Source of the DNA: Oscheius dolichura
Lineage: Eukaryota; Nematoda; Chromadorea; Rhabditida; Rhabditidae
DNA length: 64,000 nucleotides
Assembly: GCA_932521035.1 (NCBI GenBank)
Contig: OW051493.1
Coordinates: forward strand, 2,914,001 to 2,978,000
Reading direction: 5' to 3'
A model generated the notes under the pieces. That model searched no databases. It was given only the letters and a program-made list of their open reading frames with translations, and was not told the DNA's origin. Of the stretch, positions 13,101 through 23,600 are shown piece after piece. Position numbers and translations under genes: made by a program. How positions within the stretch are numbered: the first letter of the stretch is position 1; each line of letters starts with the position of its first letter.

Positions 13101-15035
13101 GACTCACGAGTGTTATGCGATGATAAAGAAAACACGAGAATATTCGAAGAAGATGGAGGAGGAGATCAACGAGAAGTCGAAGAAGATCTCCCTCCGGCAG
13201 ATGGCCCTCAAGGCGGAGGATCACATAGAAATAGGAAAACATCAAGACGTCTCCAGATCTCTGGAGAGCTATAAAACTTGTAAGACCGCTTTGAGAACGG
13301 TAGGAATTAGTCTTCTTTTACGGGGAAAGAGATGTTTAGGTGAAGAATAAGGAAGAGGGGCTGGCTATTTTGGATGACCTCCAAACTGCCGATTATATGC
13401 TACGACAGTCGTTCCTCGAAGCCTACCGGCCATATGTAAGCTGTCCTCCCTCTTCCGTTTCATTTCTTCTAGGTCACCGGCTCGACTTGTGAACTGGTCG
13501 CTCGGCGAGGAGACTATATCTTTAAGAAAATTGACAAAACGGAGGGTAAAGAACAGAAAGAGAAGCTAAAGGAGTGGGCCATCACTCATCTGATCCTGGA
13601 CGAGGCTTCCCAGCTTCCTCCCCACCTGGCCCTCGCCGTCTATATTATGCTTCCTGGTCTGCAGAAGGTCACCCTTATTGGTACGATTGTATATCTGAAG
13701 TTCTATCCCAAATATTAGGTGATTCCGAGCAGCTGGGGCCGTATACCCCGTTGGACGAGAAGACCTTCGTGTATAGAATGGTCGGACCGGGAGAACTGTC
13801 CCGCGTCGGCGGACACGACAGCGTTGAGCGGGTTCATTTGAGAAAAGTCTACAGGTAGGGCTTCCAGGAAACAATACAAAAATGATTGTTTAGATCTCAT
13901 CCAAAGATTGTGGACCTTCTTCTTTCTCCTATCTACGGCCCGGAGTTGAAATCAGGCCTGACAGAAGACGACCGCAACTTGGCCAAGGTTAAAGAGCTTC
14001 CGGTGGCTACGGATGGCTCCCCTGTCCTTTTTGTTAACATAGAAAACGCCAAGAATGACAAGAGCGGCGTCAATAAGAAAGAACTGGAGGTTGTTTTGGA
14101 CTTTATCCAGGTTTTAAAGGTGCGGCAACCCTTTATTCTTGAGTTCATCCACTTTTTAGAAGAAAGACGTGACTGGAACGGACGTAGCCGTCGTCTGTAA
14201 CCACCACGCCCAGCGTCAGGCCATCATGGATGCCCTCAAAGGGAAAGGGAACATCGGCGTGTTGAATACGTCGGTGGCTGTTCATACTGTCGACTCTTTC
14301 CAGGTATGTTCCCTTTATCTCCTTCCAATCCCCGATTTCCAGGGCAAAGAGGCCAAGGTGGTCCTGCTCTTAACTACAAAGGTTTCTACGAGCTCCTGCC
14401 CTAATGTAAGTCCTGTTCCCCCTCCTTGGAGCTCCTCTTTTTAGCACACTAGATTCGCTCTCCAATTTGTGGCCAACCCGAACCGTGGCTGCGTGGCTGT
14501 CTCTCGTGGCCAGCATGCTGTCTACCTATTCGGAGACTGGTTCAGCCTGGTCAAAACCAAGTTCTGGTCCAAATTTGTTCCAGGGGTTATTAAATCCGAA
14601 GCTATGGTACCGTCCTCTCTCACTCACCTCATCCTCCATTTTCAGGTAGACGCCGAGTGGAAGCCATCCAGTGTTGATAACTATATAAAGTTGAAGTCAT
14701 TTGCTCAAGCGGCTCCCGAGACGATAGCTAATGTCGGCTACGGAGGACGAGGAGCATATAAGAATACCGTTCACTATAACCGGGGAAGAGCCGGCCACCG
14801 TGGCCATCAGGGCCACGGGAACCATGTGGGCCATATGGGGCATGTGCCTCACGAGCACAAGCGGAAACCACCCACGGTGGCAGAAGACGCTTCGAAGAAT
14901 GATAATGCCCACCAGAAGAAAAACCAGCGTGGTGGGAAACCGACCAGGAGAGGAGGCCGGGGCAAAAGGGGACAGAACGGCGGAGTAGCACAGAACGGAC
15001 GAGTAGGGCCTTCCCAGCCCGTTGTTTTCACGTGA
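10165..15035 (+). CDS. UPF1-like superfamily 1 RNA/DNA helicase
   Basis: SF1B (UPF1-like) helicases use ATP to move along RNA or DNA. The helicase core is clear. LDDSQQVALRTAI (Q-like motif) is followed by IEAPPGSGKTFL (motif I, about 12930), HLILDEASQLPPHLA (motif II DEAS), LIGDSEQLGP (motif III), VYRSHPKIVDLL (motif IV region), VHTVDSFQGKEAKVVLL (motif V) and CVAVSRGQHAVYLFGD (motif VI). The start reads MGSKSTKPEVKK, a classical N-myristoylation consensus, and a long Ser/Pro/Thr-rich region precedes the core. The tail from about 14730 is rich in G, R and H (YGGRGAYKN, RAGHRGHQGHGNHVGHMGH, RRGGRGKRG), which suggests RNA binding. There are about 20 exons with introns of 35-90 bp; the joins near 11960-12180 are unresolved. 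Nematodes carry several such helicases in small-RNA and decay pathways. I cannot say which orthologue this is. Confidence 0.88.
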
Positions 15036-15973
15036 AGCCTTTCCCGAAACGTATTCCTTTCTCTTTTGTAACAATCCTTTAATCCTTGTTTTCCAGAGGA
15101 TCTCTCCTTCTCGTAGCTTTATATTGCGCTTCTCGAGCTTACGGTCCCCCAAAGATTGTGCACTATTAACCGAGTAACTTGTAAAGGCCCAGGGGTTGTG
15201 TTCAACGCGGTTACTGTATGTATATTCCTGTCAATAAAGACAACTTGTTGAGCTTTGGAGTATTGTAGGAGGAGACTTCCAAGTCGCCGAGAAAATCCGT
15301 GAAAAGAGGACAGCTTCCCCGCGAGACGTGCCTGGTGGATATGGCCACAGGTCTTGGTGTTCTTTGAACAGATAGTGGATAATTTCTGATCGTAAAGAAC
15401 TGGCTTTAGGTCATCTGCAAGCGGCTAATTCGATTGTCGTCGTTTTTAATTGACGCGCCAACCTTGCAGACCGGCGGCAGACATTCACGCGGTTCGTTCT
15501 TGATCTTGTTAGACGACGTGAAACTTGAACAAATTGAAATTGATAGAAAAAGATTCTGTTTGAAGGTCTAAAGATCTAAAAAGGCGGTCAAGTTCATTGT
15601 TGGGCAGATGAACTGAGTCATAGCCATCTCGACGTGGCCGGCCTTGGAGGAGACTCTCATTGGGTGAGGACAGGAGTCTGTGCCACTGACAATTAACTTG
15701 TATCTGCTCTCCAAAGAAGGGAAGTTGGCTCGAGGTCATGATCACGAAGATTTTCGGCCTCAAAAGACCCGAAGGAGGCCCGAGACAAAGTACGGTAGAT
15801 CTTGATTTCCGGAGCCAAATTGATCATTTTTCGAATTCATTCAGTCTAATTATTTGGCGGCTTTGAATTGGCCAAGACAAGTGGTAACAAACCCTACACG
15901 CTTTGTAAAATCCCCAAAAATGGCAGAGCAGCCGCATATTTGACTTCTAACCTGCTGCTGACTGGTGACTAAA
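15036..15973. other. Helicase 3' flank and STAR gene promoter region
   Basis: An AATAAA signal at 15233-15238, about 200 bases after the helicase stop, probably ends that transcript. No coding sequence is supportable in the rest, which should carry the 5' region of the intronless RNA-binding gene that follows. A 19-base sequence at 15335-15353 resembles one end of the foldback repeat at 42.1-42.6 kb. Confidence 0.5.
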
Positions 15974-16675
15974 ATGGAGCAGAAAGGAGACTGTGCCGAT
16001 CTAACCACCTCGACTACTATTGACAACAACAACGACCAGAAGTACTTCAACGAGCTGCTGCAAGAGATGCGGCAGATGAATCGTATGCGAGCCGTCCAGC
16101 CGGAGGCATTCGGCCATGCGGCTTCCCTACTGACGGCCGAAATAACCCGCGTCTGGGATACGGTCTACAACAATGGACAGCAGACGGGCGACGTCGCCGC
16201 CGCTGCCGCCAATGTCACTCTGGCTCGCGAGGGAGGACGCGGCGCCGGACAAGCTCTTCCGCTGATCCAGCTGCAGGAGAAGATCCTCTTCCCGGACTGC
16301 CCGAGTGGACGCGACGAGCACGGCCGTCGACACAATCTGATCGGAAGAATTCTGGGACCGAATGGACTGAGTGTGAGGCAGCTGGAAGCCGAGACGGAGT
16401 GCGTGATCCTGATCCGTGGCGAGGGCAGCATCAAGGACTCGGCCCGGCACAAGCGCCTCTTGGGCCAGCCCGGCTGGGAGCATCTGAAGGAGCCGCTGCA
16501 CGTGGTCGTTTCGACCAAGGACGTCAGCCGAGAGCAGTGCCAGAAGAAGCTGAGCAAGGCGATCAAGATAATCAACAAGCTGCTGAGCACGGGCAACGAC
16601 GAGTACAAGAAGCAGCAGCTGATCCAGCTGGCCGTCATGAACGGCACCTACCGGCCTGGCCCCCGCAACAAGTGA
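15974..16675 (+). CDS. STAR-family RNA-binding protein (Quaking/GLD-1-like)
   Basis: STAR proteins bind UACU-type sites in mRNA as dimers and control translation or splicing. The 233-residue protein has a QUA1 dimerisation segment (KYFNELLQEMRQMNRM to LLTAEITRVWDTVYN, residues about 17-65). A KH domain follows (NLIGRILGPNGLSVRQLEAE, with the GPxG loop, then WEHLKEPLHVVVS). A QUA2 segment closes it (KKQQLIQLAVMNGTYRPG, matching Quaking LMELAILNGTYR). Some usually fixed positions differ: the KH segment reads TECVILIRGEGSIKD where the family has TGCKIMVRGKGSMRD. The first in-frame ATG is 15974; the frame opens slightly upstream only on a GTG. The gene has no introns, while every neighbour has several, and it is G+C-rich. 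The tail ends right after QUA2, so there is no C-terminal effector region. Confidence 0.9.
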   Translation: MEQKGDCADLTTSTTIDNNNDQKYFNELLQEMRQMNRMRAVQPEAFGHAASLLTAEITRVWDTVYNNGQQTGDVAAAAANVTLAREGGRGAGQALPLIQLQEKILFPDCPSGRDEHGRRHNLIGRILGPNGLSVRQLEAETECVILIRGEGSIKDSARHKRLLGQPGWEHLKEPLHVVVSTKDVSREQCQKKLSKAIKIINKLLSTGNDEYKKQQLIQLAVMNGTYRPGPRNK

Positions 16676-16794
16676 TTCTCTCTTTTTTTGGCAAATGAAC
16701 ATTCCACTAGGGACGAACATATTTATACACAGAAAAGGGAGAGGTTGAGGGTGGGGAACGGTACTTGGTACCCGAGGGGAGAGACGAGGAAAGA

Positions 16795-17640
16795 TCATTT
16801 CTGTTGGGCCTTGAGAAGGTCAACCATATGGCAGAAAATACAATTTTTATCATATTCGGGGCATTTCGTCAGGTGTTTGAGGCTCTCCTCCTGCCGTTTC
16901 TCCTCGAGCGTCTTCTCGGCTGACAGGTGAAAGAAGCGCGCTCCTAACACGTCGGCCGACGTCAGGATTGGCGGACTGAAAGATCATTTATCAGTTATTT
17001 GACTGCGTAGTCGTTTAATACTCAGTACAGTCAGTTCCCTTGAGGTCTTCCTCTTGAAATAGAAGTAAAGAAAGGAGGAAGAGGTACTAATCGAGTTGGC
17101 TACCGCAAATAGATGACAACACGGAACATCCTGGCCCCCCTCCCCCATCTCCCCCGTCTCTCTAGATGAAAAGTTCAATTCCCCTTGATCTCCGAACCTC
17201 ATTGAGGGCCGGAAAAAAGAGAGAGGACGGTTATCCCCTCTCCGCTCGAAAAACAGAGGAAGCGGCAAATTGCCCCGCTGATCTATTAAACCCGGTTTTT
17301 TTTCGTGACGAGACCGGGCCAGAACCAGTAGCATCAATGGGGGGAGGGACGGTTGAACTGAACCCGCTTACGTGGTGGTCAATGACCGAATCGACTTTGA
17401 TTTGAACTCGGTCCACCCGGGGACAAATTAGCACGGAAGACGGCCTTACCTGGAGGAGCTGCCCGGTTGTTTGGGGAAGGGTTCTTTACTGAAGATTTGG
17501 GCGTAAAAATTTGGAGGAACATCTGGCGTAGCCCTGAAAAATAGAAAATATAATCTCTTGCTCTTTCGGTCTCCTCCCGTGTCAACTGTGTCTTTCCCAG
17601 TCATCTTGCCGTCCCTTTTTGCAGCCGCCACATGCACACC
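16795..17640 (-). CDS. Unrecognised gene, C-terminal exons
   Basis: Two exons look real. One (about 17446-17535) opens after TTTTTCAG and encodes ATPDVPPNFYAQIFSKEPFP. The last exon (about 16795-16978) encodes TSADVLGARFFHLSAEKTLE and then KHLTKCPEYDKNCIFCHMVD, ending LLKAQQK-stop. The Cys pattern C-x6-C-x2-C-H is suggestive of a metal site but matches no family I know. An ATG at about 17607 (MTGKDTVDTGGD) is in frame with the first exon if no intron lies between, but the true 5' end may be further upstream. It converges on the STAR gene with about 120 bp between the stops. Confidence 0.5.
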
Positions 17641-20600
17641 ACATGAAACCGCTGGCTTTCAATTTTCTGATTTTGTTCTCTCTCGCCCGCGTTGTGTAAA
17701 AGTCTCGGGTGTCGGAAAAATGCAGTCATTTTTAGGAGAGAGTCTATGTGGTATATTTTTAGCGGAGTGATCGAGAAAGTTCAGTGACCGTCATTAAAAA
17801 AATAAGAGGGAGGATGGAGATTGTGGGCAGCCTGTGTCCACAGTGTGGCGAGATCCGACAAGGGCGATAGCGTCATTGTTGGAATCTTCATCCTCCCGTT
17901 GTCTACGCGGGGGACATGGAATGTTGTCCAGAAGCAGACAGTTTTAGGGGGGTCTGCCCCTAAAAAACAGGGCAACGGCCCCGGAGAAGGAGGAAACACC
18001 TCGTGACGGCTGTCCTTGGCTGGCTGTCAAATTCTCCTCTCCTTCCGGATCTGATTGATCTAGCCGATCAATGTTCGCCATCCTCCTAGGAGAGATCTGC
18101 CTCCAGTCCCCTTGAATCTCGCGACTTTATCATTTAGTTAAGAGAAAACGGAACGGGAAGTGACGACAAGAGATCAGAGGATTCCCATTTCCGCATCTCG
18201 TCTTTTACCTTGAGCTCATAGCTGGCAGATCACTCCCAGATGCGGTTGGAGGTGAGGAGGGGACGGAAAGACTGGGTAGATAGGTGGACGAGATTAATGT
18301 AGGGAAGAAGAGCTGGCTGCTACTGAAAATGTCTTCTTTATTGAATGGCCAAGACCAGGAAAAGGGGGCAGGCCCCTCGAACAACGAGGAAATGGATGGG
18401 AGAAAGAGCAGCCGAGCGTGGCTCAGAAAATGATCACTTGAAAATCACATTACAACCGGGGGGAAGGGGAGGGGGTCTTCCGAATGGAGGACGAGCCGAA
18501 GAGATCAGAAGAGGAGGAAGCCTTTCCCAGAACTGGAAAGGAGAGAGGGATGCCTTGCAGTTAACTAGTATCGTGCAAGCCGGGAGACCTTGGGGTTGCA
18601 GGGGATACCAGAGAGAAAGAGAGAGAGCGATGAGAGAGATGTCGCTGATGGATAAGGAATACCACACAACCGCGACGACCACCACCCGCAGAGATCGTAC
18701 AGAGAGGAGAGGAACTCGTGGGCATTTGATCTTATTCGGAGAGAGAGAGGAGTTGGACTTGACCCTCGGCCATGGTCTCTGATTATTTATTGTCCCATAT
18801 AGGAGACAGCGAGAGAGAAAACGAGACGTCATTCCTCTCGTACGAGATACATTCCCCTATCCAATTGGCTACTAAATATTAATAATCTCAGACCTCCCCG
18901 GCTTGTTTATCTACGAGCCGCCGGTGTTCGGAATACGTAATCGAGCTCGTCTTAAGTCTGGTCTAATGGTGGACAAAGATTGAACGAGAGACAGACCGCC
19001 TAGGAGGAGGAAAAGTGGACGAAGAGGGACTTCAGCACAAATGGACGAAGGATTAATTGGCCGATTGAAGGCCAGCGGCAAAGTGGAATCTATGTGTGCA
19101 AAAAAGTTCTCTCTGAATTAGAAATGCATATAAATATTCAGAGAAAAAGAAGAAAATCGGAAATACGCGGAACGGGGAGACGGAGAGATCAAAGTGATTG
19201 AACTCGGCCGTTTACTCTACTTCTTATAGATGGAGGAGTCAACGATTTCCACCCCCTTGGCATCTAACGGGAAGAAGAAGGCAATGGGACAGGGGAGGCT
19301 GTACTCTATTCTAAAAGTGAAAGTGGGGAGAAAGGGGCGTCCTCTCATAGGGTGGAGGACGAGGGGTACCCTCACCAGGAAGAAGATGGTCTGCTCCTCC
19401 TCCTTCTATCCTAAGTGGAGCTACAGATAGTTAGGGATATTCTCCCGGACAGGGAAGTCATCTTCGCCGGTTCCTGCTATAATCTAGTGAGACCGCCCCT
19501 CTCCCCGTCTGGTACAAACTGGTATGGTAACTGTCTCCAACTGGGGGAGATCTTGTCACCGGGGTGGTAGCTATGGGGGTCACGTTGTTTTGCATAACAG
19601 TGAGAATCTCTCTACGGACGAGGAGAATTAGTAACTCCTCCCCCCTCTGACTCTTCCCGTCCTTTTCCAGTTTTGTTTCCCCTTTGGCTGCCGTCACAAG
19701 CACAAAAGATCAGAATAGCCTCGACGAAAAGTAAAGATGAAAAGAGCAGTTCTCTCTCTCTCTATCACCGTCTCTCTCCCTGCTCTGGCCTCTCTCAAAT
19801 GTCTTTATTCTTTCGGGGTAAAAACAGCCGGGCCATGAGGCATAGGGGAAGAGAGAGACCGAGGGGCGACAAATATTTCCCCTAAAAGATGAGAGAGAGA
19901 GAGACGGGCAGGGGACGAGTAGATGGAAAGATCACCTATTTAAATGGGGAGGAAAAGGGGAGGAGAGGAGGGAATGATGACTGTCCCCCCTCCTCCTCCC
20001 GCCCCCATTGGGAAGAAGGAAGCCATCGGCAAAAACATCCGTGTTTTGGCAAAATACAGAGTCTATCTAAATTTTGTGTGTGCCACTCGGCCACAACAAG
20101 CAGTCTTCTCGTTGTTTTGCCTCGTCTCTCTATAGCCGGGCTAAGAGTCAAACAGGCCCGGCTAGGAGGAGATTTCAGCCTCCGCAAATGGTTCTTAAAC
20201 TGCGGGGAGGAGACAGACTAAAAAAGAAAGAAGACACTCACCGAGAGATCAAAAAGGAGGAGGAGGAGAGGACGGAGAAGGAGAACAACCCCAGATGAAT
20301 GTATTTATACCGGGAGGAGGAGGGGAGGGTTCCGCCCCAGGTGTGGGAATAAACAAACTACTCGGCTGGCCCCCTGGGTACACAGTAAACATCGTAACTA
20401 CTCTCGGTCAACTGATCTATTGGTCAGATGTTTATTTATATCTCTCCGTCCCTGCCGGGCTTTGATGTTTTTCAGGTCACAAGATGATGAGTACTCGTAG
20501 CAAACTCCACCCAGTTGTGTTTCGGTTAACAACATCTTGTCAACAACCGGGGGACGGGGGACTGTATACTGTCATCTCTCTATGAGACAGCCGGGAGGAT

Positions 20601-23600
20601 ATTCCAGTAAAAAGAGCGACGGGGGATGAAAACACGATCCGAGGGGCCACGTGGTAAGGTCAATAAGAAATATTTTCGTCTGGGGGGAATCCTTTAGTCG
20701 CTCTCGGGTGGCAAATTATGATCTTTCCGAGAGGACAACACCTCAAGTTTGGAGAAAAGATAGGAGGAATTTGAGAAATCGAGCCTGTCCCCTCTTCCCG
20801 AGGCGTGTTGTTGATCCTGTACCATTGTTTTCCAGCTGGGGCAATCTGATTACGACCAGTCACTATAGAGAAGAAGAGGAAGTGTTTACCGGGGGAGAAA
20901 ACACAAAGGAATGCCGAGGGAGTATTTAACCGACAGTATCCCTATTGGAAATAAGCCAAAATGGACCAAAAGGCAGCATTTCAGGGGGAATTCGTACTTT
21001 TTTTCTTCTAATTCCGACAGTTTCAGCAAAAATGAAGACAGCTACCGTAACCAGTGAGAAATTGTGTTATTTAATACCCCATTGACTATCCCTATAGACA
21101 AAGTCGCCTCTCTCCCATTTCGGACGAGATCCCCTCTAAAAATGGCAGCTTCCACCCCTTGTCACTAATGGCCGAACAAAAAGTTCTCCCTGCCGCCATT
21201 CTAGATATATGATGTCATGTAAATATGTGTCTCTAAACAGCTGCCACGTGGGGAGGACATTTGACTATAGTCGGAGGAGGGATAAAAACTCTCTCGGGCA
21301 GGAGAGGAGAGGGTGTTCAGATGGCTGCACACAGCGTAGTCCGTAGCCGAAGGGGGGAACTCCCCCGCCTTATAGGCGGAGATTCGAACCTGGTCTAGCT
21401 AGTCGCTTGGCGCTCTACCATCATTTAATCTCTGATGATCCCTCGGAATAAATAGAAAAATAGAACATTGAAAAATATAGCCATAACATCATTTGAGGGA
21501 GCCGGGGAGGATGGCGAAAGACATTCCGGTCTCGGCTCTAAGCCCGGGATAGCAAGATCAAAAATATTTGTCACTGATCTAAAAAGGGCCGAGTGAAAGA
21601 GTGGGGGATATGGAAAGATGAATAGGACAGAAGTTCAGCAATCAGAAGGGAGAGGGACAGGCGGAGAGGGGGAGAGACTGTGAGAGACCACACGGCCCCA
21701 CGGAGAGAGACTGACAGCGTCAAATATTTGTCATAGAACCCGGTTGTGGGGACACGGACAGTGGGAAAAAGGGGAAAACTCGGGTTGTTACACTTCATTT
21801 TACAAGAGAGAAGAAGAAAGCAAAAGACTTAAGGATCAAAGGCACGGGGTCATGAGGTCACCCGCTACTTTTATAGGGGCAAATTGCCAGTTCAGGGCAA
21901 AGATGCCGGGTGCCGCGCCTCCGAACCCGTACAGTCTCGGCAGGGATCTTCCTTCTCTTCTGAACGGCTCTCCTACCTTTAGACTTCCGTTCTGCCAAAT
22001 CTTTAGTCCCACTGGCTTGAAATTAATTTAACAGCGTCAAAAATGAGGGGAGATCATGATCTCTGGGATACAGGGGATCGGCTACCGTCAGAAACGGTCG
22101 AATTCTTCTATCTTTAGAAGGAGTGATCTCTTTTTGTTGTTATCTTCCCAGAATTAGCATGTGTACGAGATAAGATGATTCTCCCCGAGGGTTCGAAGAG
22201 ATCTCAAAAAAGGAGGAGGGATGCTTTCTCACCGGCAGACCCAATGGCCTCGGGACCAGGGAGGATGGCACGATGGAAAATGAACGCGGAAAGGCAAAGA
22301 AAACGGAGAGCGGGAGGGGGAAGAGAGAGAGAGCGTCGTCGTACTAGCCCCGGCCCCCTTTGATCCATCGGGCCGCAATCGGGATGTGTCCTTTTGAACT
22401 CGCAAATGGCCCGCTCCCTCTGTCGCGCTCTGCCGCCTCAGAGCCCCCTCCGCTTCTTGGGTGCAGCAGCAGCGCCTGTAGTATGCTCTCGCCCGCAGCA
22501 GCAGAGGCCTCTGAGGAAAGCTCCCGGCGGTTATTGACCTTGTGGACTTGTGAACACGGGCCGAGATGAGAGGCCGAGCGAGAAGGTTTTGGGACCCACA
22601 CACATGCGTCAGGAGAGGGACGGAGAGGAGTCCGCCGCGGTCAATTCGTAAGGCAAGGCCAACCCCGGCCGGGCTATAAGGCCAAAAGATTATTCGGGGT
22701 GTGTGGCAGATGGCCGGCAGGTCACCTCTCCTGGTACGAAGCAGCCACGAATGAATCAAGAGAGCGCGGGTAATAGGGCTCAAAATGATGTGGATCTTTT
22801 GGTAGAGATGGCCGAACACTGGCCGGCTTTGTTTTGGCTCAAACAGAGTTCAGAGTTCGTCCTCCGAATGAGCTCAGGCACCCGTTGACCCAGATCTGTT
22901 TACAGTCACCCCCATGGGAAGACGGCCTCTGTCCCCTTCGGATATCCACCCCCACGTCATGGGCTTCTCTTTCGTAAGACAAGGCCAATAAGAATTCCAG
23001 TAGCAGTCGAAATAATCTGGAGTGGATCGGAGGCCGGCGGGTCAAAAGATGAAGGCTGACGAGATCTCTGTCCCTGGACGAGAAGGGGAAGGTCAACTCT
23101 CACGTTACTGGAAAGGACCAATTGCCCTTAAAGGAACTCTCCAGGACATTTTACAACTTGGTGACGAAGATGACGAAGAGTACAGCCTCCCGTCGGCGAG
23201 ATCCGTTACAAGACCGACGTCGTTCTTTGCCATCTGGGATATTGTCTGCCCAGAATAGATCCCCCGGGGGCCTACAGTATTTGTATTTTTGTTGTTGTCT
23301 CCTGACACGCTATCGTACATTTCCACCTGGCTGTTTTGACCAGATATCGTGCCAGCCGCAAAATATTAAAGGGAGCCATTAAAGGGAAACAAAAATCGCG
23401 CCTACACTACGCCCTGCCGACATGATACGGGTGCGGCGGCAGCTGGAAGAGGCGCGTTACATATTGCTTCGTTTTCCCGATTTTATCTATTTTTACTGCT
23501 TTTCAACAATTTTTAATACTATATTTATTAACAATACCGCTAGAGATGTCACGGAAGCGTTGTAGACGTTTCTTGAATGGCCGTTGCCTTCTTTCCTTCT

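Noticed and set aside
15509-15763. 84-codon minus frame between helicase and STAR genes
   Set aside because: No domain, no exon partner and it lies in 3' flank and promoter DNA.
18345-18782. 145-codon plus frame
   Set aside because: Open because the DNA is purine-rich; the product is low-complexity R/E/G with no domain and no splice or trans-splice signals.
21340-21430. tRNA-like sequence on minus (TGGTAGAGCG ... GGTTCGAATCT)
   Set aside because: A- and B-box-like parts are present, but the distance between them is about five bases too short and the T-stem and anticodon stem do not pair. At best a tRNA relic or tRNA-derived SINE fragment.
22229-22819. 196-codon minus frame
   Set aside because: Long, but the composition is like translated CTC/GAG-rich DNA, without domain, exon partner or acceptor at its start.
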